Below are positions 28,019 to 40,500 of a stretch of DNA of 54,727 bases, piece by piece. Every line of letters starts with the position of its first letter. The stretch's first letter is position 1. The position numbers were made by a program, and so were the translations under genes. The notes beneath the pieces are model-generated. The model made no database searches, had not been told where the DNA came from, and saw nothing but the letters and a program-made list of their open reading frames with translations. This DNA is from Anaeromyxobacter oryzisoli (GTDB lineage Bacteria; Myxococcota; Myxococcia; Myxococcales; Anaeromyxobacteraceae). The DNA lies in assembly GCF_022690765.1 (NCBI RefSeq), contig NZ_JALCZA010000031.1, positions 1-54,727 on the forward strand. Reading direction: 5' to 3'.

Positions 28019-30274
28019 CTACGCCGGCTGGCGCGCGATGAGCGCCTTCAGCGCCTCCCGGTCGGTGACCAGCTCCCGCACCCGCCCCTTGTCCACCTCG
28101 GCGACGATGATCTCCCCGACCTCCTGCACGACCGAGCGGTACAGGCCGAGCGCCTTCATCCCCTCGGCCTGGCGCTGGTTGTCCTCGGTCGGCGTCACGA
28201 AGTGCACCGAGTCCACCCGGTACCGGTGAAGCAGGAAGAGCTGCGCCAGCGTCATGAGCCGCTTCCTGCGCAGGCCGAGCTCGAAGTTGTTCTGGTCACG
28301 CACCGAGAGGATGCTGCGGCCGCGCCGGTCGTGAATGCTGGCGAAGATCACGTCGAGCAGCTTCTGACCGTCGGACGAGACCAGCGCCAGCTCGAGGAGG
28401 TCGGACTCCGCGGTGTGCGGCTTGAGGGTGGCCCGCAGCTTGCCCGGGATCCCGTGGTGCTGCCGCCAGGCGTCCACCCACTCCTCGAGCAGCTTGGGCG
28501 GCACCTCCGTCTGGACGAGGTGCTGGGCCTGCGTCGAGCCCCGGCCCATCGCCTTGGTGGTGGCGGTGCGGCCCGAGATCGACATGAGCGCGGCGTCGGC
28601 CCGCGGCCCGCCGACCAGCGTCTGCGGCGTGCGGTAGCCCGACTCGAGCAGCCGGAACTTCCGCTGCAGCCGCGCCAGCGCGAGCATGCCGTCGTGGCGG
28701 AGCGCGGCGGCGAACTCCTCCGCGGCCAGGCCGTCGATCTGGTGGCCGCCGTAGGTGATGAAGTCGAACACGAAGCCCAGCTTCCCCAGCTCCTCCGGGA
28801 AGCGGCGCATCTGCTCGTCGTCCATCCCGGTGGTGTCCCAGTTGAAGGAGGGCGAGAGGTTGTAGGCCAGCATCTTGTCCGGGAAGACGGCGTGGATGGC
28901 GTCCGCGAACCGCTTCGCGTCGCGCAGGTCGGCGGTCTTCGTCTCCATCCAGAGCAGGTCGGCGAACGGCGCCGCCGCGAGCGACTTCGCGATGGCGTAG
29001 TCGATGCCGCCGCGCACCTGGTAGTAGCCGTCGGGCGTCTTGGCGTGCTCGCAGTCCCAGGCGATGTTGACGCCGATCGCCCGGGCCTTCTCGCGCGCCT
29101 TGTAGAACGGGGCGCGCTCCGCGAACTCCAGCCACTCCGCCTTGCTCATCCCCGGCGGGTAGCCCTCGCTCTGGCGGAAGCCGATCACCTCGCCCACCGC
29201 CTCGGCGTAGGTGCAGACGCCCGCCTCCTGCTGCCAGACGTCCACGAGCCGGTCGAAGACCTTGTCGAGGACGGCGTCCACGCTCGCGATCGCGCCCCGC
29301 CGGTAGTCGGCCGCGGCGGCGGCGATCGCCCGGGCGAAGCCGCCCCGCTCCAGCCACGCGTCCGCGGCCGCGAGCTCCTCGTCGCACAGCGCGTACAGCT
29401 CGTTCCCGCTCAGCTCCTCCACGCCCGCCCGCTGGAACTGCCGGAGCGTGGCGAGGAACGCCGCCCGGAAGGTGGGCAGCGAGAGGTTGGTCGCGCCGAG
29501 GATGAACGGATGGTCGCGATCGTCGCCGCGCCCGTCGAGCAGCGTGGCGGACTCGGCGTCGGTGCGGGCCACGAGGATGCCGGGCACGCCCATGAGGTCG
29601 AGCTGGAAGCGGGCCGCGGAGAGGCGCTTGAGCTGCTCGTCCTCCGGGACCAGCACCTTCCCGCCCTGGTGGCCGCACTTCTTCACGCCGGGCTTCTGGT
29701 CCTCGATGTGGTAGCCCGGCACGCCCGCCTCGACGAAGCGCCGGATCAGGTTGCGCACGTGCGCGTCGCCGCCGTGGCCCGTGTCGGCGTCGGCGATGAT
29801 GAAGGGCCGGAAGTCCACGGCCGGCGCGGCGCGGCGCTGCTCCTCCGTCATCCGCGCGCGCGCAAAATGCTGGTTCCGATCGGCGGTGAGCAGGGCCCGG
29901 ACGATCGGCGCCGCCTCGTCGGGCACCTGGCTGAGCGGATAGCTGGCGAGGTCGGGGCCCGGATCCTCGTGCGCCGAGCCCTTCGCCGAGGTGGCCCAGC
30001 CGCCGAGGTAGATGGCCTCGATCCCCATCCTCTTCATCGCCACCGCCTGGCCGGGCGAGTAGGGGCCGAAGGTGGTGATGCACCGCCGTTGCTCGAAGAG
30101 CTCGCGCAGCCGCGCGTGGAACGCCTCGGCCGCAGTGCGCGCGACCGCGTAGTCCACACGGATCGTCCCGCGCTGCTCGACCACCTCGCGCGCCGTGTGG
30201 ATGCGCTTGAGGCCCGCGAACCGCGGGCTCGCGAACCAGCGCCGGAGCTCGGCGACCTCCTGCTCGAAGTCCAT
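28019..30274 (-). CDS. aceA: Isocitrate lyase, long (AceA2-like) form
   Basis: A 751-aa enzyme splitting isocitrate to glyoxylate and succinate (glyoxylate bypass, growth on acetate or fatty acids). The active-site signature is KKCGH (residues 198-202), with [10 protein letters not shown] for metal binding, and WMETKTADL and NLSPSFNWD in the substrate site. It is much longer than the ~430-aa bacterial ICL and resembles the ~760-aa AceA2 type with inserted helical region (about 260-360) and C-terminal extension. ATG 30274 follows GGGGGAGATGAG. No malate synthase gene is adjacent. Confidence 0.9.
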   Translation of the reverse strand: MDFEQEVAELRRWFASPRFAGLKRIHTAREVVEQRGTIRVDYAVARTAAEAFHARLRELFEQRRCITTFGPYSPGQAVAMKRMGIEAIYLGGWATSAKGSAHEDPGPDLASYPLSQVPDEAAPIVRALLTADRNQHFARARMTEEQRRAAPAVDFRPFIIADADTGHGGDAHVRNLIRRFVEAGVPGYHIEDQKPGVKKCGHQGGKVLVPEDEQLKRLSAARFQLDLMGVPGILVARTDAESATLLDGRGDDRDHPFILGATNLSLPTFRAAFLATLRQFQRAGVEELSGNELYALCDEELAAADAWLERGGFARAIAAAAADYRRGAIASVDAVLDKVFDRLVDVWQQEAGVCTYAEAVGEVIGFRQSEGYPPGMSKAEWLEFAERAPFYKAREKARAIGVNIAWDCEHAKTPDGYYQVRGGIDYAIAKSLAAAPFADLLWMETKTADLRDAKRFADAIHAVFPDKMLAYNLSPSFNWDTTGMDDEQMRRFPEELGKLGFVFDFITYGGHQIDGLAAEEFAAALRHDGMLALARLQRKFRLLESGYRTPQTLVGGPRADAALMSISGRTATTKAMGRGSTQAQHLVQTEVPPKLLEEWVDAWRQHHGIPGKLRATLKPHTAESDLLELALVSSDGQKLLDVIFASIHDRRGRSILSVRDQNNFELGLRRKRLMTLAQLFLLHRYRVDSVHFVTPTEDNQRQAEGMKALGLYRSVVQEVGEIIVAEVDKGRVRELVTDREALKALIARQPA

Positions 30275-30530
30275 GGCTCATCTCCCCCTGGGCCGGTGCC
30301 TCGCGGCGGGCCGTCGGACGGGAGCGCTCATAGCCGGGGGGGAGCGGCGCGTCGCGTCACGGCCGAGTGGGCGCGCCCGCGTTCGTGGCCCTCGCCCAAC
30401 GCCGACCGGGCGCACGAGCGGCGGCCCGGCGAGAACCCGCCCGGAGTGCCGCGAGGCTGGCGGACGGCGGGCCGCATGGTGGGATAATGGCGCGGCCCGC
30501 TGCTCGAGCGCGCGGGCAAGGAGTCGTCGC

Positions 30531-32786
30531 GTGTCCCAGCCCGTTCACCTGGAACCGGTCCCCGCCCCCGAGGCCGCCGCGTCCGAACGGTCCCGCCCTG
30601 CCGGCGGCCCGCACCGGTGGCGGTTCCACCGGGTGGGCGGGCTCGATCAGGTCCGGCTCGAGACCGCGGAGGACCTGGCCGAGCTGGTGCACCTCGACCA
30701 GAAGCTCTGGGTCGCGCTGTCGTGCCCGACGAAGGGGCTCGAGCTGGACTCCCGGACCCTCGAGCTGCTCGACACCGACGGGGACGGCCGGGTCCGGGCC
30801 GCGGAGATCGTCGCGGCGGTCCGCTGGTGCGGCGAGCGGCTGGTGGACCTCGGCGTCCTCGTCCACGCCGGCGCGGCCCTGCCGCTCTCGGCCATCGACG
30901 GGTCGCGCCCCGCGGGGCGCGCGCTCCTCGGCGCCGCCCGGCAGGTGCTCCGGCACCTCGGCAAGCCGGACGCGGACGCGGTGTCGATCGCCGATGTGGC
31001 CGACGTCACCCGGATCTACGAGAACACCGTCTTCAACGGCGACGGCGTCGTGCCGCCGGAGGCGGCGCGCGATCCGGCCACCCGGCAGCTCGTCCTCGAC
31101 GTGATGGCGTGCGTCGGGAGCGTCACGGATCGGAGCGGCAAGCCGGGCATCGACGCGAAGCGGCTCGAGACGTTCTTCGAGGAGGCGGCGCGCTTCGACG
31201 CGTGGGCGCGCGCGGGCGAGGGACCGGAGGTGGCGGTGTTCGGAGAGCGCACCGCCGCGGCGGGCGCCGCGTACCTCGCGGTGAAGGCGAAGGTGGACGA
31301 CTTCTTCGTGCGCTGCAGCCTCGCGGCGCAGGATCCCCGCGCGGCGGCGGCGATGAACCGGTCCGAGCCGGAGCTGGTCGCCCTGGCCGCCCACGATCTG
31401 GCGGCGTCGCAGGAGGAGGTCGCGCGGTTTCCGCTGGCGCGGGTCGAGGCCGGGCGGGCGCTGCCGCTCCTCGCCGGCGTGAACCCGGCCTGGGCCGCGG
31501 CGCTCGACGTGCTCCGGCGCGAGGTGGTCATGCCGCTGCACGGAGAGGCGAAGACCTCGCTCACCGCGGAGGAGTGGGCGCTCGTCGGGGCCAGGTTCCT
31601 CGCCTGGGAGGCGTGGCGCGGCGAGAAAGCGGGGGCGGCGGTCGAGCCGCTCGGGGCGGCGCGGGTGCGCGCGATTCTCGCGGAGGGGAAGGGCGGCGTC
31701 GAGGCGCTCCTCGCCGAGGACGCGGCGCTCGAGGCGGAGGACGCCGCGATCGGCGACGTCATCCGGATGGTCCACTACCACCGCGACCTGCACGCGCTGC
31801 TCCGGAACTTCGTCTCCTTCGTGGACCTGTACGACCCGGCGCGACAGGCCGTGTTCCAGGCGGGCACGCTCTACCTCGACGCGCGGAGCTGCGACCTGTG
31901 CGTCCGGGTGGACGATCCCGCCGCCCACGCCGCGGTGGCCGGGCGGTCCCGGATGTTCCTCGCGTACTGCGACTGCCGGCGGCCCGGCGGCGAGAGCCTG
32001 AAGATCGCCGCCTGTTTCACGCAGGGCGACTCCGACTACCTGACCGTGGGCCGGAACGGGATCTTCTACGACCGCAAGGGCCGGGACTGGGACGCGACGA
32101 TCGTGAAGATCGTCGAGAACCCCATCTCGATCCGCCAGGCGTTCTTCGCGCCCTACAAGAAGTTCCTGCGGATGATCGAGGAGCAGGTGGCGCGGTTCGC
32201 GGCGGCGAAGGACCGGGAGTCGGAGGGGCGGCTCGCGGCGGGCGCCGAGGTCACGGTGGGCGCCGCGACGGGCGCCAAGGCGCCGCCGCCGGCGCCGGTG
32301 GACGTGGGCAAGATGGTCGGCATCATCGCCGCCCTCGGCGTCGGCGCCGGCGCCATCGGCACCCTGTTCGGCGGGTTCGTCTCCGGCTTCATGGACCTGC
32401 AGCCCTGGTGGGCGAAGATCGTGGCGGTGCTCGGCCTCCTGATGCTGGTCTCGGGCCCCTCGATGCTCATCGCGTGGCTCAAGCTAAGGCAGCGCACGCT
32501 CGGGCCGGTGCTGGACGCGAACGGGTGGGCGGTGAACGGCCGGGTGAAGGTGAACCTGCCGCTCGGCTCCGCCCTCACGCACGTGGCGGCCCTGCCGCCG
32601 GGCGCGCGCCGGACGCTCGAGGATCCGTACGAAGATCGCGCCGCGCGGCGGCGGCGCCGGGTCGCCTGGATCGTGCTGCTGGCGCTCGCCGCGGGGCTGG
32701 TGCTCGCGCGTCGGTACGACACCTGGCCGTTCCGGCCGCACGCCGCCGTGCCCGCCGCCGCGGCGCCGGCACCGGCGAAGAAGTAA
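30531..32786 (+). CDS. EF-hand-containing membrane protein, function unknown
   Basis: A 751-aa protein starting at GTG 30531 with AAGGAG 7 nt upstream. Near residues 80-92 it has a canonical EF-hand loop (DTDGDGRVRAAEI), so calcium binding is likely. The central part is helical and soluble. Two hydrophobic hairpin segments follow (about 605-660: MVGIIAALGVGAGAIG and AKIVAVLGLLMLVSG), and a last transmembrane helix (about 710-730, WIVLLALAAGLVLA) lies near the C-terminus. A Cys-rich patch (CDLCVRV, AYCDCRR) sits around 455-485. It has no recognised catalytic motif. It is divergent from aceA and appears monocistronic. Confidence 0.7.
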   Translation: MSQPVHLEPVPAPEAAASERSRPAGGPHRWRFHRVGGLDQVRLETAEDLAELVHLDQKLWVALSCPTKGLELDSRTLELLDTDGDGRVRAAEIVAAVRWCGERLVDLGVLVHAGAALPLSAIDGSRPAGRALLGAARQVLRHLGKPDADAVSIADVADVTRIYENTVFNGDGVVPPEAARDPATRQLVLDVMACVGSVTDRSGKPGIDAKRLETFFEEAARFDAWARAGEGPEVAVFGERTAAAGAAYLAVKAKVDDFFVRCSLAAQDPRAAAAMNRSEPELVALAAHDLAASQEEVARFPLARVEAGRALPLLAGVNPAWAAALDVLRREVVMPLHGEAKTSLTAEEWALVGARFLAWEAWRGEKAGAAVEPLGAARVRAILAEGKGGVEALLAEDAALEAEDAAIGDVIRMVHYHRDLHALLRNFVSFVDLYDPARQAVFQAGTLYLDARSCDLCVRVDDPAAHAAVAGRSRMFLAYCDCRRPGGESLKIAACFTQGDSDYLTVGRNGIFYDRKGRDWDATIVKIVENPISIRQAFFAPYKKFLRMIEEQVARFAAAKDRESEGRLAAGAEVTVGAATGAKAPPPAPVDVGKMVGIIAALGVGAGAIGTLFGGFVSGFMDLQPWWAKIVAVLGLLMLVSGPSMLIAWLKLRQRTLGPVLDANGWAVNGRVKVNLPLGSALTHVAALPPGARRTLEDPYEDRAARRRRRVAWIVLLALAAGLVLARRYDTWPFRPHAAVPAAAAPAPAKK

Positions 32787-33187
32787 ACTTCGGCGCCGCC
32801 CGCCCTTCGACACCGCAGCCGCGGCGGGCACTCATGGTGAGGTGCGGGATACCTTCGTCGCCGCTCCGACCCCGAGGCCCTCGGCGCGGGCTCGGGTCGG
32901 GCTGGCTTCCCGTTTACCCATAGGAAATCCAGAGGGTCACTGGCGAGAGCGACAACGCGTGAGCGCGAGCCCTGCGCGACTAGGCGCATGAAAAGTGTAG
33001 CGGAATCACGAACATCACGGTCAGTGCTTGACGAACGAGGCGTACCGAGCGCAATCGTATAGGCGAAGGCACGACAAGAGCGACCCCGACCGCGAGGCGG
33101 GAAGGCAAAAGCCCGGACCCACGAGGCCCCAGGGCCTACCGAATGCCGGCGTGCGCAGCGCGCATCCCGGTCGTGCGAGGGGGAGGC
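32787..33187. other. Intergenic region before the toxin locus
   Basis: 401 nt without a supportable gene. It is lower in GC and richer in A-runs than its flanks from about 32910 on. Its left end carries CCCTTCGACACCGC at about 32808, a fragment related to the REP-like family. It should hold the promoter for the 33.2-45.7 kb operon; a TTGACG at about 33029 and TATAGG at about 33059 are spaced too far apart to count as one promoter. Confidence 0.4.
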
Positions 33188-34488
33188 GTGCGCCACGACA
33201 TCGGTGCCGTGTTACTGCTGGTCCTTTCGGCGCTCGGGTGCGCGGATCACCCCGGCTCGCATGTGTACGTGCTCACTGCGCGCGGCGGCACGTACGAGGA
33301 TGGCTCGGGCCGTACCGGCCTCGCCGTGCTCGCGACTGTTCGGGATGCCTCGGGTGCGGGTCCGGCGGGGACCCTTCCAGTCGCGTTGCTCGACGGCGCG
33401 GCGGAGGTCGGGACCGCTACCTACGCGGGCGCCTCCGCCGGCTCGTTCTCCGCGTGGACGTTCCCTGCGGTACCGCCCGCTACCGGCCAGTACGCGGTGT
33501 CCATCGCGACCGAAGGAGCATCGCTCCGAACGGACGTCGATGCAGATCCGACGCTGCGGCTGGCGGTTCCGGTGCCGGAGCTCGCGCCAGATGGCGCGGT
33601 GGTTTCCTGGGCTTCGATCCCGGGTGCCGCATCCTACGGATGCGTGGCGCGGGACACGGCCGGGGCGGTGACCATCTCGTACCCGGGCGCGCCGAGCTGC
33701 GCGATGACTGGGCTCGAACCGCCGATCACGGTGGAGACGCTGGCCTACAGCGCCGATCTCCCAACGCTCGCCGCGACTGCGGAGGTCTCGCCGGCGCTTC
33801 CGCCACGCTTCGACGTTTCCGCGGCGCGCGTCGGGGTCGGGCGTGGAAACGCGGGCGAGCCGCTCCTCTTCCGGGCGGCAGGGGTCGGATCGACTACGGC
33901 CTCGCTGAACCAGGCCTGGCGCTCTGGTTGTCCATCGTCGCGCCGGACGGGGCGGGCCCGACGGACACCTGGGATCTCCGTATCACCGGCCCCGGCCTGC
34001 CGGACTCGGCTCCGTTGCTGACGGTGTATCCGTCCGGCTTCCCGCGGATCGCGCTCTGGTCGTACGCGGTGCTGCCGGATCGCGGGGCTTACCGGGTGGA
34101 CGCCACGGCGCGCGGAGGCAGCGGCGCTCTCGCAGTCGTCTTCGTGATCGGCGAGCCCGAGATCCTCGAGGCTCCGACCGGCGTCACCGCAGCCGGTGCG
34201 GCGCAGGGCGGCGCGGACGTGACCTGGAACGCCGTTCCAGGGGCGCTTGCGTACTTCGCCAGCCTCTACACGCACCCGACGCAGCAGGACCCGATCTCGC
34301 ACTTCGTCAGCGGTCAGTGGAGCTCCGGCACCGCGGCCGCGTTTCCGCCGGGCTCCATCTCGCCCGGGGTCGCCTACGACGCGTACGTCACCGCCAGCAG
34401 CGCCGATGTCGCCAGCGGGAGCACCGTTCCGACGCGGATCTCCGCGTCCGAGAACGCTTACGCTCCGGTGGCTTTCGTCGGGATGTGA
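33188..34488 (+). pseudogene. Frameshifted lipoprotein gene upstream of the Rhs gene
   Basis: Two frames together make one protein. The first starts at GTG 33188 (after GAGGGGGAGGC) with a lipoprotein signal and lipobox LSALGC, then beta-rich sequence to about 33880; read on, it ends in an Arg-rich shadow at 34021. The second continues the homogeneous beta-rich, FN3-like composition (RIDYGLAEPGLALWL, ALAYFASLYTHP) to the stop at 34488 but has no start of its own. The switch is equivalent to a single-base deletion near the GCAGGGGTCGG string at about 33875-33890. The intact product would be about 433 aa, surface-anchored, perhaps acting with the Rhs lipoprotein 17 nt downstream. A sequencing error is possible. 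Confidence 0.65.
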
Positions 34489-34505
34489 AGGGGAGGGGAA
34501 AAGTC

Positions 34506-37500
34506 ATGAGCCGCACCTGGACCATCCTGGCCGTCGTGTCCTTGCTCGCCGCGTGCGGAGAGCGCACGCAGGCGCCGAGCGTGGACCCGCGCACGATCCG
34601 ACTCGCCGCCGCGGTCGTGACCACGGAGCAGCGCGCTCCGCTCAATGCGTTGACGGACCGCGACACCACGACGACCGTCGCGATCCCTGCGCCGTCGGTG
34701 CTGGTCGCGACGTTCGACCACGAGGTCGAGGTGCGCGAGATCCGCGTCGCCGGCGCGGCGGACGTCCAGCTCTCCGTAGCGAACATGGCGACGCTCGTGG
34801 GCACGAGCGGCTGGTCGGGTGGCGTGGTCGAGCCGCCGCTGCGCGGGCGAGAGTTTCGCATCACGGTCACGGCGACTGGCGCCTCCCCGCGGATCGGCGA
34901 GCTCGAGCTGTGGGGCGGGGGCCGGCCGCTCGCGCCGCGCGACGTGCAGGCGCTCGCAGAGGCGACGCGCTCCGGAGGCATGACCTTCGAGAACGTGGTC
35001 GTCGCGCGGGCCGATCCCGCGACCTCGGTGCTTCAGCCCGCTGGCACCCAGCAAGGGGACGCCTGTATGCGCTCCCTGTTGGCGCGCCCCGCCGCGCATG
35101 TCGCGCGCCGCGCGTACCTGGTCTACGAGGCGAACGTCCAGCGCGCCGTGGTGCTCTCCCGTAGCGTCGCTGGTGCGGCGCCGTCCGGCGGGTTCTGGAT
35201 CACCGCCACCGACCACCGCCGGACGGTGGTCGACGAGCTGGACCCGGAGCAGCTTCAGAAGACGGCCGAGGTGCTGCTTTGCCTCCCGTCTGACGCGACG
35301 GGGCCCGTCACGGTGAATGATCTGCGGCTCGTCGAGGTGCTCGACGACGGAACCGATCCGTTCGATCGCGAGGCCCACGCTCGCTTCGCGGCCGAGCTCG
35401 ACGGCGACGACGGCACCTCGGCGACCCTCATGGCGTCGAGCCACGAGCTGATCTTCGATCGCCCGACGGCACTCCATCACGCCGAGCTGCGGGTCACCTC
35501 GGCCGCTGGCCAGGCGGCCGTCGCCACTCGTGACAGTGGAACCTGGAGCGACGCCGGCGCGGTCCAGCTGGCCCCGCCCGCAGCATCCCTGCCGCTGGAT
35601 GGGCGCACCGCCGATGCCGTCCGGCTCACTCTGGCGTCCTCGGCGCGCGCAGATCTGCCAGCGACGAGCGTGAGCGAGCTCGTCGCGGCGGGATCGGGTG
35701 TAGGACCGCGGGTCGCATCGCCGCGGCTCGTGATCACCTACCCGCCTCCTGCGTTCCGCGATACCACGCGCGTCGGTGAGCGCTTCGGCGATCGCGCCTT
35801 CGTGCAGGGGTGGGCCGAATCGCCGGCGGGCCCGGGGACCGTCGAGATCGGCGGGGCGAGCGTGGCGGTGGCTGGCGCGTTCTCGACGCCGCTCTCCCGG
35901 CCGGCGAGCGACACCGGGACGTGGCTCGTGACCGTGACCGCCCGCTTCCCGGACGGGAGCGAGCTGGTCCGCACCCTGGAGCTCTCGGACGATCGCGAGG
36001 CCGAGGTGGCCACGGGCGAGGTCGGCTCCGCGGTGGCGCTCTCGGACGACGCCCGGTTCGGCCGCGAGAACCAGACCGGCGCCGGCGAGGTGGACGGCCG
36101 CGGTGGCAAGGTGACCCTCGGGACGGAGGTCTCGCTCGAGGTCCCGGAGGGCGCGCTCTCGGCGAAGACTGCCCTCTCGATCACACGGAAGGGGCCGGAG
36201 GTGGTGCCGCCGCTCGATCCGGGCATGGTAAACGTCACCGCCCCCCCGCAGGCCGGCTACCGGTTCCTGCCGCGCGGCCAGCGGTTCGCGAAGCCGGTGA
36301 AGGTCGGCCTCCCGTACGATCCTGCCCTGCTGCCCGAAGGCGTGCCGCCCGACGACGTGCGCACCTACTACTATGACGAGGCGGCCGAGGAGTGGCGGGC
36401 GCTGCCGCGCGTCGAGCTCCAGCCTGCGCGGAACCGGGTCGTCAGCGAGACCACCCACTTCACCTTCATGATCAACGCGGTGCTGGTGCTGCCCGATCAC
36501 CCCGGCCCGGCTTCGTTCAACCCGAACTCGCTCAAGGATCTGAAGGCCGCGGATCCCTCCGCGGGGCTCGACCTCATCGAGGCGCCCGAGGCGAACAACA
36601 TGGGCACCGCCCAGCTCGCCCTGCCGGTCCGGTTGCCGCGCGCCCGCGGCGCGTACCAGCCCGAGCTGCGCTTCGCCTATGACTCGAGCGCCGGGAACGG
36701 TTGGCTCGGGGTGGGGTGGGATCTGACCGTGCCGTCCGTGCAGATCGACACGCGGTTCGGGGTGCCGTTCTATGATGGGGACGAGCGATACCTCGCTGAC
36801 GGCGAGCAACTCGTCCCATCGGCGGGTGTGACGTCGGAAGCTTGTGAGGACGGGACCACCGCCACGCGGTTCCGGGCGCGGATCGAGAAGAGCTTCCGGC
36901 GCATCCGACGGTGCGGCTCGACGCCGGAGAGCTACTGGTGGGAGATCACCGACAAGTCCGGCACGGTCTTCGTGTACGGCCGGCACGCAGGCGCGCGGCT
37001 TCAGAGCTACCGGGACGACCGGATCGGCCAGTGGATGCTGGAGCAGGTGATCGACACCCACGGCAACCTGACCGAGTACGCCTACGAGCACGACCAGCGC
37101 GACGTGGGCGACGCCAGCCAGGGTGAGGACTTCCGCCAGGTCTATCTCCGCTCGATCCGCTACCCCGGGAAGGCCGTCCGCGATCCCGGCACGGCGTTTG
37201 GTCAGGTTTCAGAGCACGGCGCCTATGTGGTTGACCTGCACGGTGAGAGCACCCAGACCGGGTCCTCGGTGCGGCCGGACGTGAGCAGCTCCGCGCGCCT
37301 GGGCTTCAAGGTCGTCACGCGGCGGCGGCTCGGCAGCGTGCTGGTCCGGCTCGAGCCCGACTGCTCGTCCTCGGCGGATAGCTGCCCCCCGGCGGAGACC
37401 ATCCGCGAGTATCGTCTCGGTTACGAGACCGGCTCGTTCGGCAAGTCCCGCGTGAAGAAGATCGCCGTGTACGGCGCCGGGCCGGACGGCGCACGACCGC

Positions 37501-40500
37501 TCTTCCACGAGCACGCGTTTCGCTGGACCGACGCGGACCTGTCGGCGCCGTTCGACGAGCCGCAGGCGTGGAAGTTCCCGCAGGGCGGCGACACGCTCCC
37601 CATGACGCGCTCCGAGGAGAGAGGGTGGGGATATCACTTCTACGCCGGCGTCGGCCCGGCGCCGGACAAGATCGGCGGCAGCGGCGGGTACCGCCGCGGG
37701 GGAACGCAGGCGGAGGGCGAGACTCGCTCCAGCCTGGTGGATGTGAACGGCGACGGCCTGCCGGACCGCCTGGTGACCCTCGGCTCGTGTCCGGACGGTC
37801 GCTGCGTGCGGGTCGAGTTCAATCAGGGGGCGGCCGGGACGCTCCGGCCCATCCTCCCGCCGGGTGATCCCGGCGCGGACGGCCCGATGTCGACGCTGCC
37901 ACTCTCCCGCCTCGGCCACGAGCGGAGCGCCAGCACCAACAACGCCGGCCAGGCCGGCTACGGGACCGCCTGGGTGAACGCTGGCTTCAGCTCGTCCTGG
38001 AGCGAGTCAGACGTATTCCTCGCCGACGCCGACGGCGACGGTCGGGTGGACCTGGTCACCGGGAGCGGCGTGCTGCTCAACCAGCCGCGATCCGCCGGTG
38101 ACGCAGAGTTCCAGTTCCTCCCGCAGGCGGGGCTGCAGGAGATCGCCACCGATCCGGCCGCCGGCGATCCCGACGCGGCGGGCGTGAACGACGCGATCAC
38201 CCGGACGCCCTCGAGCCCGGTGCTGGAGTGGCTCGCGCCGTACGAAGGGACGGTGGACGTCTCGGGGGCGCTCGCCTTCGCCCACGACCTGCAGCGCCCG
38301 GTGGATCCTGCATGGGACGGGGTGCGGCTCACTCTGTTCCGCGTCAGCGTGGATCTGGCGCACTCGACTTATCTGACCGAGCAGCTCCTCACGGTGGAGA
38401 AGAAGCTCGGGGACAAGGCGGCCTCCCCTGTGTCGCTGCAGGCGGTCCACGTTTCGCCGGGCTCGCGCCTGGTGTTCCTGCTCTCGACGCTCTCCGACGT
38501 CCCGGTGGATACGACGGGGCCGACGCCGCTCGAGGCGGTGTCCTTCGCGCCGGTGATCACGTACCGGGGCCACGATCCGTCGCTGGTGGACCCGACCGGA
38601 GGGAAGGTGTGGGTCTTCGACGCGAGCCGCGACTTCCGCCTGGCCGGTCAGCCCATGACCGCCCTCACCGTCCCGGTGAAGGGAACGCTGCAAATTCACT
38701 CCACCCTCACGAAGAAGCTCTCGACGGACTGGCTGCACGTCTGCATCCAGAAATTCCCTGCGGGCGCGGAGACGGGAGATCGTCGCTGCGGCGAAACACC
38801 CGCTGGCGTCGAGCTCCTCTTCGACGAGACGTACGCACCCGACAAGACCTTCGCCGGTGAGGCGATCGAGGGGAGCTGGTCCGTGGCGAGCGGGGACCGC
38901 CTCGTGTTCCGCGTGGACTCCGATCTTCCGGTGGATCCTGCCGCGACCGACTGGAGCATTCGCGGTGAGATGACGAGCGTCTGCGACGGCGTGGGCGGGA
39001 CTTGCCGCGCTCCCACGGCGGACGACGCCGCCTACACGCGGTTCAGCGTCGATCCGTACGTCCCGCTGCACCTGCCGGCGCGCGGCTGGCCGGTGGGTGG
39101 CGACAAGCTCTCGCCCTCGCCGGACCCGCATGCGCCCGAGCCCTGGGTCGCGCCGGCGGCCGGGGTCTACACCATCTCGACGCGGCAGGAGATCCTCGAG
39201 GGCGGGAGCACGCCGCGGCCCGTCTTCATCTCGGCGCGGACGGACACCGGGGTCGTCTTCAAGCAGCGGCTCGACGAGGCACCTGCGACGATTACCGTGA
39301 CCCTCGCCGCCGGGGCCCGGCTCTGGTTCGAGGCACACTCCGAGGTGGAGTTCGGCGAGACCTGGCGGCCGACCATCTCCGGTGCGGTTCCGCCGCTCAG
39401 GCGCACCTGGGACGCGGTGGCGCGGGCGAGCGAGTCGGTCCCGCTGTTCTCGATCTTTGCGGGCGGGTACCACGGGTGGCGGTACGGAGTGTGGCGCTCG
39501 AACGATCCGTTCGACGCCGCGAGGCTGATCATCGACCCCGACGACTACGCTTCGGGCGACGCCGCCCAGAACGCCGAGACCGCGGACCGGCTCGCCGAGG
39601 GCGGCGAGGCGGCCGAGCGGCTCCAGCTCGCCGCTCCGCTCCTGCCGCGCCGCGGCGGAACGCGCTGGACCCCCGACTCGCCGGGCCTCTCGCCGGACGT
39701 GCCCGGGTACGTGACGCGCGACGGGAACACGTTCATCACCGCGTCCGGAATGCACGCCGCGCTAGAGGGCGGGCTGGTGCAGCCCGGCGACGGCTCGGTC
39801 GTGGCGGGGCAGGCATTCCGGATCGGCAAATCGGTTCGCAAGAGCGGCGGCTCGTCACGGTCCTTCTCTGCTGGAGTCAGCTATTCCATCGGTAGCCTCA
39901 ACGTCTCCATCGGCACGGGGACCACGCATCAAAAGTCCGATGTGCTCGATCTCAATGGCGACCGCGTCATCGACGTGGTGAGCGGCGACGGCGGCAGCGT
40001 GGACGTTCGGATCACGGGCATCCACGATCTGGCCTCCCGCCCGCCCGAGCACCGCGCGGTCGCGCTCCGCACCAACAAGGACGTCACGCTCTCGGCGGGG
40101 CTCGGGGTCTCGAACCCGTGGACCAAGATCAGCCCGGAGGACGGCATCGTCCGGGCCGTCGCGGGGATGCTGCCCGGCATGGGCGTCGGCGGTGGCGTCA
40201 ACTTGTCGTCCACCGAGGAGGAGCTCGTCGACATCAACGGCGACGGTCTGCCCGACGCCGTCCGCCGCGACGGGTCGTGTAACGGAAAGCCTGGATTCTC
40301 CGTTCGGCTGAATCTCGGCACCGCGTTCGGCGCGCCGGACTGCTACCCCGCGGAGGACTGGAGCCGGCCGAACCTGGACGACGTCTCCGATGCGATCCGC
40401 GGCGCGCCTGGCGTGTCGGCCTCGATGGTGAGTCCGAATCGCGTGCGGCGCACCACGGCCATCACGCTGCAGAGCAACCTCGGCTTCGCGTTCGCCGAGA

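Noticed and set aside
32900..33140. Possible tRNA or att remnant before the toxin locus
   Set aside because: No cloverleaf or anticodon stem could be built; only a lower-GC stretch.
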